Source: Chlorobiota bacterium (GTDB lineage Bacteria > Bacteroidota > Ignavibacteria > OLB7). Taken from it: a DNA stretch of 62,073 nucleotides. The first letter of the stretch is position 1. Each line of letters begins with the position of its first letter. A program made the position numbers and the translations under genes. Of the stretch, positions 1 to 8,927 are shown in pieces. Under the pieces are notes generated by a model. That model did not search any database, was not told where the DNA came from, and saw only the letters and a list, made by a program, of their open reading frames with translations. The stretch lies in contig JAEUSP010000020.1 of NCBI GenBank assembly GCA_016788565.1, forward strand, positions 1 to 62,073, written 5' to 3'.

Positions 1-140
1 AGAGCATTTTCGAGTACATTGAGGTCTTTTACAATCAACGGCGGCGGCATTCCACCCTTGGCTACAAAACACCAGCCGAGTTCGAGCGCCTGCACGCCAC
101 ACCCTCGTAACTCCCTATTGACTTTTTCGGGGGAATATCA
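1..140 (+). mobile_element. Right end of an IS3-family insertion sequence (truncated by window edge)
   Basis: Positions 1-110 encode the C-terminus of an IS3-type OrfB transposase. The following non-coding stretch 117-140 reads as a terminal inverted repeat ending in CA, the usual outer dinucleotide of IS3 elements (the inverted repeat read inward would begin TGATATTCCCCCG). The element abuts, and has probably removed the 5' end of, the recombinase gene that follows. The left half of the element lies outside the window, so its boundaries and any target duplication cannot be seen. Confidence 0.7.
3..110 (+). CDS. IS3-family transposase OrfB, C-terminal fragment
   Basis: The reading frame from base 3 to the TAA at 108-110 gives 35 residues containing [20 protein letters not shown]. 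This matches the highly conserved end of the integrase-core (rve) transposase of IS3-family elements. The catalytic DDE residues lie upstream of the window. Only the 3' end is visible, so activity cannot be judged. The gene belongs to the element whose end lies at about 140. Confidence 0.85.
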   Translation, partial: SIFEYIEVFYNQRRRHSTLGYKTPAEFERLHATPS

Positions 141-142
141 AG

Positions 143-922
143 TTGGAGTACAATCCCGTTGATTCCCTTTCTCGACTTAAGGTTCCTGATCCCGAACGAC
201 TGATCTATAATCGGTATGAACTGGAATTGATGTTTGCGTGGTTCAAAGAGGATAGGTTAGACTGGCTGGCTGACGAGATGCAGGGTCTATCAAAACGCCC
301 GAACCCAAATGCTCCATGGTGGAAACCCTCTAATGAAGAACTGGTTCTGAAGGCAATCAATCAGAGGAAGAAGAATTTCCTTACCCGACAATTTGCTCGA
401 GCGCATGAACAGCGCTGGTTGCTCTACAAGCTGCTGTCCCTGTCTGCTATGAGGGTTTCAGAAGCTGCCGCCTTGACCACCAACTCTATTATGGATAACA
501 CTATCCACATCATGGGCAAAGGTCATCGCCTCCGACTGTTCCCCCTGTACGATGCGGAGGGCGATCCTATCATTCCCGGGTTGCCAGAGATTGTACAGAT
601 GTTGCTTGATAGAGCACGCATGAAGCATCGAGAGCGGTTGTTTGACTGGGTGACAGCAAGTTGCATAAAGACAGTTTCCAAATCTTGGGCAGCGGTGCGT
701 GATACGATGGGAATGGGGAGCAGTCGAACACTGCATAATCTTCGACACACCGCCCGGGATTGGTGGGAACAAGACTTGGGATTGGATCCAATTCTGGGTT
801 GTGATTTGAGCGGCCATTCGCCAGCGATATACCTCAAACACTATCGCCCGGATGCTCAAGTTTCTTCAATTCAAAAACGGGCAGCAGAACAGAAAAAACA
901 TGGCAAATCAGCCCAGTTTTAG
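143..922 (+). pseudogene. Tyrosine recombinase, N-terminally truncated by the IS
   Basis: The open frame has the full catalytic domain of a phage-type/XerC-like tyrosine recombinase: Arg104 in AMRVSEAAAL, Lys126 in GKGHRLR, the H198-N-L-R201 box, His225 in LSGHS and the nucleophile Tyr234 in LKHYRP. The frame opens at a TTG only two bases after the end of the IS3 element. The N-terminal SAM-like core-binding domain, normally about 90-100 residues, is missing: the first 90 residues do not look like one and begin abruptly. I infer that the IS inserted in the 5' half of an integrase gene. No promoter or ribosome-binding site is apparent at the TTG, although outward transcription from the IS could still produce a truncated protein. 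It could be a remnant of an integrated element. Confidence 0.7.
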
Positions 923-964
923 TTGAATATCAATCGAATATCCGCCCACCAAATAGAGCTATTC

Positions 965-1005
965 AGAGCCATTGAGGGCCATTTGCATTACCTGCGAATG
1001 GCTCT
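965..1005 (+). terminator. Imperfect hairpin after the recombinase (possible terminator)
   Basis: AGAGCCATT (965-973) and AATGGCTCT (997-1005) form a perfect 9-bp inverted repeat around a 23-nt loop, followed by the weakly T-rich CTTTGTTG. It lies between the recombinase stop and the nfo start. The loop is long and the T tract poor, so the terminator call is tentative. Confidence 0.3.
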
Positions 1006-1075
1006 CTTTGTTGATATAGTGCTTATTCCAGTCAAAATTCCGATTATTCAATATTCTTCCTGTATGTTCGCGGCC

Positions 1076-1945
1076 ATGATTCTTGGCGCACATACTTCTG
1101 TTGCTGGCGGGCTGCATCTGGCCGTTGAACGCTCGCAGACATTTGGGGGAACGGCACTCCAGATATTCTCCAAAAACAACAACCGCTGGGCCGCGCCGCC
1201 GCTTGCGCCGGAAGCGATCCAGCAATGGCAATCGGCGTTGCTGGATTCCCCGATTCCCCTGTCGGCGGTGGCAATCCACGATAGCTACCTTATCAACCTT
1301 TGCTCACCCGACGAAACCACGATTGCCCGCTCCATCGAAGCGTTTATTGATGAGCATCGCCGCGCGGCCCAGCTTGGGGTGCGGTTGCTGAATTTCCACC
1401 CCGGCGCGGCCTGCGGGCGCGCGCCCGAAAGCGCGATTGCGTTGGTGGCCGAAAACATCAACCACGCACACGAAGCAACGCAGGAGTTGGACACTATCTC
1501 GGTGATTGAAACCACCGCCGGGCAGGGGACAACATTGGGCGCACGGTTTGAAGAAATTGCGGCAATCATTGCACAGGTTGATGACCAATCGCGGGTGGGC
1601 GTTTGCTTGGATACTTGCCACGTGTTTGCCGCCGGCTACGACATCCGCACCGAGCGTGGATACCGTGAGATGATTGAGGAGTTTGATGCGTTGATTGGAT
1701 TGAAGCGGCTTCTGCTGTTCCACGTGAACGACTCCAAAGCCACGCTTGGTTCGCGCGTGGATCGGCACGAGCATATCGGCAAAGGGAAGATCGGCGAAGA
1801 AGGATTCCGAGCATTGATGAGCGACGAACGATTCGCCGCCGTGCCGATGGTGATTGAAACCCCAAAAGGGAAAGAAATGTTGGAGGATATTGAGAACTTG
1901 AACCTGCTGCGGAGCTTTGTACCAACAGCACTACTGCAACCCTAA
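1076..1945 (+). CDS. nfo: Endonuclease IV (AP endonuclease)
   Basis: This is a 289-residue Nfo-family enzyme, a zinc-dependent TIM-barrel nuclease that cuts DNA 5' to abasic sites in base-excision repair. Family signatures are visible: GAHTSVAGG at the N-terminus, LNFHPG, VIETTAGQG, GVCLDTCHVFAAGYD, HVNDSK and HEHIGKGKIG, which carry the His, Glu and Asp ligands of the three zinc ions. An in-frame TTG at 923 would add 51 residues unlike the family. The ATG at 1076 puts ILGAHTSVAGG at the N-terminus as in homologues; ATG 1064 is a near alternative. The downstream membrane-protein gene starts on the next base after the stop, which suggests co-transcription. Confidence 0.93.
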   Translation: MILGAHTSVAGGLHLAVERSQTFGGTALQIFSKNNNRWAAPPLAPEAIQQWQSALLDSPIPLSAVAIHDSYLINLCSPDETTIARSIEAFIDEHRRAAQLGVRLLNFHPGAACGRAPESAIALVAENINHAHEATQELDTISVIETTAGQGTTLGARFEEIAAIIAQVDDQSRVGVCLDTCHVFAAGYDIRTERGYREMIEEFDALIGLKRLLLFHVNDSKATLGSRVDRHEHIGKGKIGEEGFRALMSDERFAAVPMVIETPKGKEMLEDIENLNLLRSFVPTALLQP

Positions 1946-2461
1946 ATGCCGAACAACCGCGACCGCCTTGCGCTTGATTTCCGGCTGAAGCGATTTCAGC
2001 GCGGGGCTGAGTACAGCCTGCTTATCACGATTTTTTTGTACTACTTGATGGCGTTCCGGGGGTGGTATCAACTGCCGATTGCGCTGGCCGCTGGCGGGCT
2101 GATGTTCGGGATGAACTTCCACCTTACTCAGCTTCGCGAACACCGCCGCACCGCCCCACCGGAAAATCGCACGCGCATTCTTGCCGATACTCTAGAGTCC
2201 ATCCTGTTCATGGTGTTTGTTGGCGCTACGCTTGCGGTTGGTTTTATCTGGCGCGCCACGCAGTTCACCGAGCAGGAAATGTACGCCTACATGGCCGCTG
2301 TGTTGATTGGAGTATTTGCGGCCGGGATGACTGGCGAGATATTCTGGCAACGCCGCAATTTCCGGCGGCTAAGCGTTGCGCAGCGGGTTCATTACATCGT
2401 TAATCTGCGCCGCACAATTATCCTCCCCTACACAAACTCACGGCAGAACGGCCAGCGATGA
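1946..2461 (+). CDS. Small integral membrane protein, unknown function
   Basis: 171 residues with about four predicted membrane segments: near residues 24-37 (LLITIFLYYLMAF), 43-58 (LPIALAAGGLMFGMNF), 85-103 (SILFMVFVGATLAVGFIW) and 113-129 (AYMAAVLIGVFAAGM). The N-terminus and C-terminus are basic and probably cytoplasmic. I do not recognise a family. The ATG follows the nfo stop codon with no gap, so the two are probably one transcript, but there is no other hint of a shared role. The gene ends just before a repeat array that precedes gmhA. Confidence 0.7.
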   Translation: MPNNRDRLALDFRLKRFQRGAEYSLLITIFLYYLMAFRGWYQLPIALAAGGLMFGMNFHLTQLREHRRTAPPENRTRILADTLESILFMVFVGATLAVGFIWRATQFTEQEMYAYMAAVLIGVFAAGMTGEIFWQRRNFRRLSVAQRVHYIVNLRRTIILPYTNSRQNGQR

Positions 2462-2550
2462 TTATGTTTGTGCCGAAGGTCAGTGGTTTCTGGTTGGTTG
2501 CACGCGGAAATGACTCCGTTTCTCGCAAACCACGTTGCTCGAATTATAAC

Positions 2551-2650
2551 CGCCTCCCAACAACCAATTCCCGACAACCGACTCCCGACAACCGACCTCC
2601 GACTCCCGACAACCGATTCCCGATAACCGACTCCCGATAACCGATTCCCG
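2551..2650. repeat. 14-bp tandem repeat array upstream of gmhA
   Basis: Seven copies of a degenerate 14-bp unit, consensus CGAYTCCCGAYAAC, interrupted once by a 7-bp half unit at 2593-2599 (CGACCTC). The array ends two bases before the TTG start of gmhA (2653). The same unit, in reverse orientation relative to the window, recurs at 19785-19848 and 21040-21106, each time just before the start codon of a heptose gene. Confidence 0.9.
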
Positions 2651-2652
2651 CC

Positions 2653-3249
2653 TTGCCATTCGATATCCAACAATTTCTTGAAGACTCATTCCGCGAAAGT
2701 GCGGAGGTAAAGCTGAAGACCATCGAAGCGTGTTCGGCAGCGATTCATGCTGCGGTGCAGGCGCTTACCCAAACCTACCGCAACGGCGGGAAGGTGCTGT
2801 TTTGCGGCAACGGCGGAAGCGCGGCCGACAGCCAGCATCTGGCCACCGAGCTGATGATCCGGCTGAACCACGACCTTCAGCGGCCCGCGCTTGCGGCCAT
2901 CAGCCTTTGCACCGATCCATCAAACCTTACGGCCGCCGGAAACGACATTGGCTTCGATAACGTTTTTGCTCGCAACGTTCAAGGCTTGGGGCGTGCTGGC
3001 GATCTTCTGGTGGCAATCAGCACCAGCGGGCGTTCCCGCAACGTGGTGCTGGCCGTGGAGATGGCACGCAGCCTGGGGATGACCTCGATCGGGCTGCTTG
3101 GCGGAACCGGCGGAACCTTGAAAGACTTGTGCGACGTTTCTATCATCATTCCCTCCAGCAACACTCAGCGTATTCAGGAAGGGCACATCACCGTGGGCCA
3201 CGTCCTGTGCGAATCCGTTGAACAACTTCTGTATGGCCATCATGCGTAA
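2653..3249 (+). CDS. gmhA: Phosphoheptose isomerase GmhA (SIS domain)
   Basis: 198 residues, typical GmhA length. The enzyme converts sedoheptulose 7-phosphate to D-glycero-D-manno-heptose 7-phosphate, the first step to ADP- or GDP-heptose. The phosphate-binding loop FCGNGGSAADSQH (50-62), the catalytic Glu66 in ATELMIR, STSGRSRN, and RIQEGH with His178 match the E. coli enzyme's Glu65 and His180. The start is a TTG directly after a 14-bp repeat array; no ATG fits the family N-terminus. It overlaps the dacB start by 8 nt. A second, more divergent gmhA lies at 19213-19779, next to hddA and hddC, so this one may feed LPS core heptose while the other feeds GDP-heptose (inference). Confidence 0.85.
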   Translation: MPFDIQQFLEDSFRESAEVKLKTIEACSAAIHAAVQALTQTYRNGGKVLFCGNGGSAADSQHLATELMIRLNHDLQRPALAAISLCTDPSNLTAAGNDIGFDNVFARNVQGLGRAGDLLVAISTSGRSRNVVLAVEMARSLGMTSIGLLGGTGGTLKDLCDVSIIIPSSNTQRIQEGHITVGHVLCESVEQLLYGHHA

Positions 3250-5155
3250 ATCACTGAACCTGCTGCTGCTTGCCACAACCTTCTGCCTGCTGCTTGCCAT
3301 TCTGTCGTCGGGTCCCCATGCGGCCGGGGCCAAGCCGGCTGGGCTTACTCCATCGGCAGCGGTCAGCAGCAGCGATTCGGCACGGGCATTGGAGAAGTTG
3401 GCTGCCGACCTGAAGGCGATCATCGCGCTTCCGCAGGAGTTGCAAGCCGGAAAGGTTGGGGTTATGGTTCACTCCCTTACCCGCAATCGCGATCTGTTCA
3501 CGCTGAATCACGAGCGCGCACTGACACCAGCTTCTACCACAAAAGTTGTCACCTGCTTCACCGCGTTAAGCGAGCTTGGCCCCAACTACCAAATCAACAC
3601 CATCATTGCCAGCGATGCCAAGCCACAGAATGGAGTAGTGCAAGGGAACCTGTACGTGAAAGGGTTCGGTGACCCATTCCTGACCGTCAGCGATATTGAC
3701 GCGCTTGTTGAGCAAGTCACCTCGGCCGGAATCCGCCAGATTACTGGGAGCGTTGTGGGGGATGGAACCTTCTTCGACAACCACGCCAACCGCTTTGATT
3801 ACAGCGGCGATGCCGACGAAGTTGAAACGGTTGCCCCCATCCACGCGCTAACGATTGAGCGTAGCCAGTTCACGGTTATCGTCTCATCGCCACGCACCCC
3901 CGGGCTTCCTTGCAACGTGCAAACGTTCCCGCGCAGCAACGGGATTGAGATTATCAACACGGCTGTTTCGGTTGCCCCGCCAGCGCGCCGGGGCGGCGGC
4001 GGAAAAGGACGGAAAGGGGGAAAGAAACGGAAGGCTGATCTTCTGACGCCAACCGTCAACGAGCAATCGCAACGTTATGGCGATCAATTCCCGATTGCAG
4101 ACAGTGAGGAACTTGGGCAGCAGAAAGGGAAGAAATCCAACAGCACAACAACACAACGTGGCAAGAAAGCCACCACAAAACCTGCTCCGAAAAAAGGGAG
4201 CAGCAAAGCAAAACAAGCCCCACCCAAACGGGGCAATGCAGGAAAGACTCAGGCAAAGAACAGCGTGAAAGCTGCCCCACCGAAACAATCCAGAACTGCC
4301 ACACCAACCGTGACCTCGCGCAGCGGGATCACCATCAGCGTGGCCAACCGGGATGGGAAGCAAGTGGTGACCGTCAGCGGCACGCTAACCGCAAACAAAA
4401 CAACCAGCAACCGCTACTTGATGAAAAACCCGGCAGCCATTGTTGCCGGAATCGTCCACGACCGGCTGCGTGCGGCGGGGGTGACGATTGGTGGCGGAAC
4501 CGTCAGCGGCGCAACCCCAGCAACCGCCCAAACAATCGCCACCAACAGCCGCCCACTGACCGAGATGCTGACCTACGTGATGAAGAACAGCAACAACTTC
4601 CTGGCCGAATACACCTTCAAAATTATCGGCGGGGCAAATGGCGGGCGGACCGAAACGGCAAAAAAATCGGTAGAGAAAATTCAGCAGCGAATGAACCTTG
4701 CGCGGGTTCCGTTCCAGCAGTGTGTGGTGAACGACGGTTCGGGGTTGTCGCGCCGGAATTGCTTGTCGGCAGCAACCCTTACCGGAATTATGAACGCCGC
4801 CCACAACGACCAGAAAATCTTTCCAACGTTCTACTCACTGCTGTCGGTTGCTGGGGTTGATGGAACCCTGCGCCGCCGGATGCGCGGAACGCCGGCCCAA
4901 AACAATGTCCACGGCAAAACCGGAACCCTGCGGAACGTTGCCGCCCTTACCGGATACGTTACCACACAGGATGGCGAATTGTTCAGTTTCGCGATGCTGA
5001 TGAACGGCGGAAATGTTGGGGGGTATCGTGCGGTGCAAGATAAATTGGCGGTGCGGATTGCCTCCTTCAGCTACTCCGAAGGCCTAGAGCCGGTGGCCAC
5101 TCCACAAGCCACGGCCCCAGAAACCACCGAGGCTGAAGCAAAGGGAAAACGGTAG
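3242..5155 (+). CDS. dacB: D-alanyl-D-alanine carboxypeptidase/endopeptidase, PBP4 family, with basic insert
   Basis: A 637-residue S13 serine peptidase (PBP4/DacB), exported to the periplasm, that trims or cleaves peptidoglycan stem peptides. Residues 1-30 form a clear signal peptide (RKSLNLLLLATTFCLLLAI...HAAGA). The three penicillin-binding motifs are present: S98-T-T-K101, S450-N-N452 and K559-T-G561. The ATG at 3242 overlaps the gmhA stop by 8 nt; starts at 3218 or 3233 would only extend the signal peptide. Odd feature: residues about 247-360 are a low-complexity Lys/Arg/Gln/Pro-rich stretch (GGGGKGRKGGKKRK, KKGSSKAKQ) inside the domain insertion that is ordered in other PBP4 proteins. 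It may bind anionic wall or surface polymers. Confidence 0.9.
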   Translation: MRKSLNLLLLATTFCLLLAILSSGPHAAGAKPAGLTPSAAVSSSDSARALEKLAADLKAIIALPQELQAGKVGVMVHSLTRNRDLFTLNHERALTPASTTKVVTCFTALSELGPNYQINTIIASDAKPQNGVVQGNLYVKGFGDPFLTVSDIDALVEQVTSAGIRQITGSVVGDGTFFDNHANRFDYSGDADEVETVAPIHALTIERSQFTVIVSSPRTPGLPCNVQTFPRSNGIEIINTAVSVAPPARRGGGGKGRKGGKKRKADLLTPTVNEQSQRYGDQFPIADSEELGQQKGKKSNSTTTQRGKKATTKPAPKKGSSKAKQAPPKRGNAGKTQAKNSVKAAPPKQSRTATPTVTSRSGITISVANRDGKQVVTVSGTLTANKTTSNRYLMKNPAAIVAGIVHDRLRAAGVTIGGGTVSGATPATAQTIATNSRPLTEMLTYVMKNSNNFLAEYTFKIIGGANGGRTETAKKSVEKIQQRMNLARVPFQQCVVNDGSGLSRRNCLSAATLTGIMNAAHNDQKIFPTFYSLLSVAGVDGTLRRRMRGTPAQNNVHGKTGTLRNVAALTGYVTTQDGELFSFAMLMNGGNVGGYRAVQDKLAVRIASFSYSEGLEPVATPQATAPETTEAEAKGKR

Positions 5156-5754
5156 CGCGGTAACAATCACGGGGCTGTGCGTGTTAATTGCCGAAGCTGA
5201 TAATGACGGGTTGCGGCTTCGGCATGGGGCTTGTCGGTTGGAATAATTTTATGTAACGGCACGGCAGAATTCCACAAAGTTCTTGCCAGTAATGGGTTGC
5301 TCCCCGCATATTTGCGGCGTTCACAGCATCCGCCATCGAAGCTCCGCCTATTTCTCCTGATCTACCGATACTCCAAGTTTCCCGAATAGAACGTATCCAG
5401 CGAACACCGCCCCCGCGCGGCACCGCCGAATCTTCCTGACCCAACTTTTCATTTGACCCAGAATTTTTGACATGATGTGCATGGGGCATCCGTTGCCACC
5501 ACTGCACACCTGCGGAACCGCAACCATCCCACGGAATCTGCCGTGGGGAAGATGGTGGCTTCGTGGAACAGTACACTGCATCGAACAACGCAACCGTGTG
5601 CGCCCATTCCCCTTGCCAACCCAATCGTGGCCGCTGCAACACCCTGTCCCCGTGTACCACACGTGCTTGACACAAATACCCTGATTCCCCAGTACGGGCA
5701 CACTCCCAGAATACTTTGACTGCCAAACAACTCACACAATCCATAACTCACACC
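5156..5754. other. 600-bp non-coding region: dacB tail and rho leader
   Basis: No convincing gene is seen in either strand: the open frames here have odd composition (Trp/Cys/His-rich) and no family features. Two hairpins stand out. GCCGAAGC (5190-5197) pairs with GCTTCGGC (5216-5223), possibly the end of the dacB transcript but without a T tract. CCACGG/CCGTGG (5529-5534 / 5541-5546), extended by CCATC/GATGG outside, gives a strong stem about 200 nt before rho. Long leaders controlled by Rho itself are known before rho in Enterobacteria; whether this leader does the same is inference. Confidence 0.5.
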
Positions 5755-7059
5755 ATGCCAAGCAAAGAAGAGGCAACCGCGCCGAGCCTGCTAGACATTG
5801 CAGAGCTGAAAGCGAAGCGCATTGCCGAACTTACCGAGATCGCCAAACGGCTGAACGTTCCTGATTACAGCAGCTACCGGAAGCAGGAACTGATCTTCAA
5901 AATTTTAGAGGCCCAAAGCCAAGCCCAACGCCAAGAAGGGCGCGACAACGGCATCAACTTCTCCGAAGGGGTCCTTGAGGTTCTGCCCGACGGCTACGGA
6001 TTCCTCCGCTCCAGCGACTACAACTACCTCCCCTCACCCGACGACATCTACGTCTCCCCCAGCCAAATCAAAAAATTTGGGCTACGCACCGGCGATACCG
6101 TCAACGGCCAAGTCCGCTCGCCAAAGGAAGGGGAACGATTTTTCGCACTGCTGAAAGTTGAGCAGGTGAACTATCAATCCCCCGATGTGATGCGCGACCG
6201 CACCATCTTCGATAACCTTACCCCGCTCTACGCCAACAAAAAACTTCTGCTGGAAACCACCCCGGGCGAGTACTCCATGCGGATCATGGACTTGCTAACC
6301 CCCATCGGAAAAGGGCAACGCGGGCTGATTGTCTCGCCGCCAAAATCTGGCAAAACCGTCCTTCTGCAAAAGCTGGCAAACTCCATCGCCCGCAACCAGC
6401 CCGATGTGAAGCTGATCGTTCTGCTGATTGATGAACGCCCCGAAGAAGTCACCGACATGGAACGCTCGGTCCAGGCCGAAGTGATAAGCTCCACGTTCGA
6501 CGAGCCACCAGAACGCCACGTCCAAGTTGCCGACATGGTGATTGAAAAAGCCAAGCGGTTGGTGGAAGCAAAGTTCGATGTGGTGATTCTTCTAGACTCC
6601 ATCACCCGCCTTGCACGCGCCCACAACACGGTGATCCCCCATTCCGGGAAAATCCTTTCCGGCGGTGTGGATGCCAACGCATTGCACAAGCCAAAACGAT
6701 TCTTTGGCGCGGCCCGCAACATCGAGGAAGGCGGCTCGCTCACGATTATCGCCACCGCCCTGGTGGACACCGGGTCGCGGATGGATGAGGTGATTTTTGA
6801 GGAGTTCAAGGGAACCGGCAACATGGAAATTATCCTTGACCGCCGCCTTGCCGACCGCCGCGTCTTCCCAGCGTTCGATGTGATCCGAAGCGGAACCCGC
6901 CGCGAGGACCTTCTGGTGGAATCCACCGAACTGAGCCGCATCTGGATTCTCCGCAAAGTCATCAGCGACATGACCCCGATGGAGGCGATGGAGTTCCTGC
7001 TAGATCAGATGCAAGGGACGAAATCGAACAAAGAGTTTATGAAGTCCATGAACTCCTAA
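5755..7059 (+). CDS. rho: Transcription termination factor Rho
   Basis: 434 residues. Rho is the hexameric RNA-dependent ATPase that ends transcription of untranslated RNA. Visible: the N-terminal Rho_N helical domain (about 15-55, with [21 protein letters not shown]), the RNA-binding cold-shock-like domain (70-140, [15 protein letters not shown]), Walker A SPPKSGKT (194-201), [13 protein letters not shown], and the C-terminal Q/R-loop region ([30 protein letters not shown]). The ATG at 5755 (MPSKEEATA) is preferred; an upstream in-frame TTG at 5716 would add 13 residues. It follows a long leader and precedes hslU by 239 nt. Confidence 0.97.
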   Translation: MPSKEEATAPSLLDIAELKAKRIAELTEIAKRLNVPDYSSYRKQELIFKILEAQSQAQRQEGRDNGINFSEGVLEVLPDGYGFLRSSDYNYLPSPDDIYVSPSQIKKFGLRTGDTVNGQVRSPKEGERFFALLKVEQVNYQSPDVMRDRTIFDNLTPLYANKKLLLETTPGEYSMRIMDLLTPIGKGQRGLIVSPPKSGKTVLLQKLANSIARNQPDVKLIVLLIDERPEEVTDMERSVQAEVISSTFDEPPERHVQVADMVIEKAKRLVEAKFDVVILLDSITRLARAHNTVIPHSGKILSGGVDANALHKPKRFFGAARNIEEGGSLTIIATALVDTGSRMDEVIFEEFKGTGNMEIILDRRLADRRVFPAFDVIRSGTRREDLLVESTELSRIWILRKVISDMTPMEAMEFLLDQMQGTKSNKEFMKSMNS

Positions 7060-7298
7060 CCACAACTCTCCCACTTCCCTCCCCCATCTCCGCACGTTGT
7101 TGGCTGATACAGAAGGCCAACAACTGCGGGGCAACATCTGGGCAACATGTGCGGTTGCCAGTTCGTCATGGTGGGGGCGCGGGAAAAAGGGGAAACCACA
7201 CCACGCGCAGCACCTGCTTCATGCCGATGCTGGCACAACAGAAGCACCACAGCCAACCAACACCGACGATAGAAGAACGAAGAACCGAACAGCAGAAT

Positions 7299-8699
7299 AT
7301 GAACACAGCAATATCACCGCGACACAGCGCCGAGGAGATGACTCCAAGCCAGATTGTCGCCGAGTTAGACAAATACATCATCGGCCAGCACAACGCAAAA
7401 AAATCGGTGGCGATTGCTTTGCGGAACCGTTGGCGGCGGCAGCAAGTGGGGGGATGGATGCGCGAAGAAATCATGCCGAACAACATCATCATGATTGGCC
7501 CAACCGGGGTTGGGAAAACCGAGATTGCACGGCGGCTTGCGCGGCTTGCCAACGCCCCTTTTTTGAAAGTGGAAGCCACCAAGTTCACCGAAGTCGGCTA
7601 CGTTGGCCGCGATGTTGAGTCCATCGTGCGGGATCTGACCGAGATCGGCGTTGCAATGGTTCGGGCCGAACACAACGCACGGCTTCACCAACAAGCGGAA
7701 TCGCGGGTGGAAGAACGCCTGCTGGATTTGCTGCAACCGCGCAACGTCAGTTTTAATCTGCCATTTGCCGCCCCCGGCGCGCAAATCCACACCCCTGATT
7801 CGGCAGCGCGCAAAGCCGAACGGGAGAACCTTCGGCAGCGGCTACGCAACGGCGACTTAGATAATGTTCAAGTGGAGATGGATGTGTTCGACGACTCGCA
7901 GGCATCGCAGATGGCCGCAACGTTCAGCAGCCTTGCCGGCGATGAAATGGGGCGCAACCTGCAAGAGATGATGAGCAACATGCTTCCGAAACGCTCGGTG
8001 CGCCGCACCATTCCCATCAGCGAAGCGCGCCGCCATGTGATGGCCGAGGAGACCTCGAACCTTGTAGATAACGATGCCCTGATCCGCGAAGCAGTCAGCC
8101 GCGTGGAAAACTCCGGAATCGTCTTCCTGGATGAGATTGACAAAGTTGCCGGCGCCGGAAGCAGCAGCGGCCCCGATGTCTCGCGCGAGGGGGTCCAGCG
8201 GGACCTGCTTCCGATTGTGGAAGGAACCACCGTCAACACCAAATACGGCCCGGTCCGAAGCGACCACGTGCTGTTTATCGCCTCCGGCGCGTTCCATATT
8301 TCCCGGCCCAGCGACCTGCTGCCGGAACTCCAAGGCCGCTTCCCCATTCGTGTGGAGCTTGACTCGCTAACGGCTGATGATTTTGTGGAGATTCTGACAC
8401 GCCCAGAGAACGCTTTGGTGAAGCAGTACAAAGCATTGTTGGCAACCGAAGGCTTGGATATTGTTTTCACCGACCCGGGCATTGAAGCAATCGCAAAAGT
8501 GGCTGCCGAGGTGAACGAGGAAGTGGAGAACATCGGGGCGCGGCGGCTGCACACGGTGATGACAAACCTGCTGGAAGAGGTACTGTTCAACGCCCCCGAT
8601 AACATCGAACAACAGACTATTACCGTCACCCCCGAGCTGGTTCGCAAGCGTCTGGAAAACGTCACCAAGAATCAAGAGCTAAGCCGGTACGTGCTGTAA
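7299..8699 (+). CDS. hslU: ATPase subunit HslU (ClpY) of the HslUV protease
   Basis: 466 residues. HslU unfolds proteins and feeds them to the HslV peptidase. Walker A GPTGVGKT (67-74), pore loop GYVG (100-103), the I-domain (about 110-245), Walker B IVFLDE (274-279), and the C-terminal ELSRYVL tail, which docks into HslV, are all present. The ATG at 7299 (MNTAISPRHSAEEMTPSQIV) gives the normal family start; in-frame sequence back to 7149 does not resemble the family. No hslV is next to it, which is unusual because hslV normally sits immediately upstream. A strong terminator follows. Confidence 0.95.
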   Translation: MNTAISPRHSAEEMTPSQIVAELDKYIIGQHNAKKSVAIALRNRWRRQQVGGWMREEIMPNNIIMIGPTGVGKTEIARRLARLANAPFLKVEATKFTEVGYVGRDVESIVRDLTEIGVAMVRAEHNARLHQQAESRVEERLLDLLQPRNVSFNLPFAAPGAQIHTPDSAARKAERENLRQRLRNGDLDNVQVEMDVFDDSQASQMAATFSSLAGDEMGRNLQEMMSNMLPKRSVRRTIPISEARRHVMAEETSNLVDNDALIREAVSRVENSGIVFLDEIDKVAGAGSSSGPDVSREGVQRDLLPIVEGTTVNTKYGPVRSDHVLFIASGAFHISRPSDLLPELQGRFPIRVELDSLTADDFVEILTRPENALVKQYKALLATEGLDIVFTDPGIEAIAKVAAEVNEEVENIGARRLHTVMTNLLEEVLFNAPDNIEQQTITVTPELVRKRLENVTKNQELSRYVL

Positions 8700-8722
8700 A
8701 AAAAGCAGCCGCAGAAATAGAG

Positions 8723-8777
8723 TTCCCCTTCATCAGCCAAACGCGGCAGCAACGGCAATGATGAAGGGGATTTTTTT
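8723..8777 (+). terminator. Rho-independent terminator of hslU
   Basis: The arms TCCCCTTCATCA (8724-8735) and TGATGAAGGGGA (8759-8770) pair perfectly over 12 bp, followed at once by seven T at 8771-8777. It lies 25 nt after the hslU stop. Confidence 0.92.
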
Positions 8778-8840
8778 GGCGCATCTCAAAGTAATGTGCG
8801 CGGTAGATGAGCATCAATGGCTTCAATATTCGGTGGCTCC

Positions 8841-8873
8841 ACTCATACTTCGACGGGGCTCAGCATGAGCGGA
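8841..8873. repeat. Possible REP-like palindromic sequence
   Basis: The stretch contains CTCAT...ATGAG arms (8842-8846 / 8865-8869) around TTCGACGGGGCTCAGC. This resembles the TTCGAC-AGGCTCAG type of intergenic repeat common in many bacterial genomes. No second copy is seen in this window, so the call rests on resemblance only. The rest of the gap between the hslU terminator and the serine hydrolase shows nothing else. Confidence 0.3.
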
Positions 8874-8927
8874 GGCGAGATGCGGTGGCTGTTGCACACT
8901 AGCTTGAGATGAGCCGGGGACTCGTTT

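Noticed and set aside
2593-2599. 14-bp arrays considered as a CRISPR array
   Set aside because: Units are contiguous with no unique spacers, are only 14 bp long, and no cas gene is present.
5184-5744. A 186-codon minus-strand open frame before rho
   Set aside because: Odd composition (Cys, Trp, His, Gly-rich), no family features, no ribosome-binding site, and competing open frames on both strands; more likely chance in GC-rich leader sequence.
7060-7298. Search for hslV between rho and hslU
   Set aside because: The 239 bp are too short for hslV (about 175 codons) and contain no TTxxxx-type N-terminal threonine peptidase motif.
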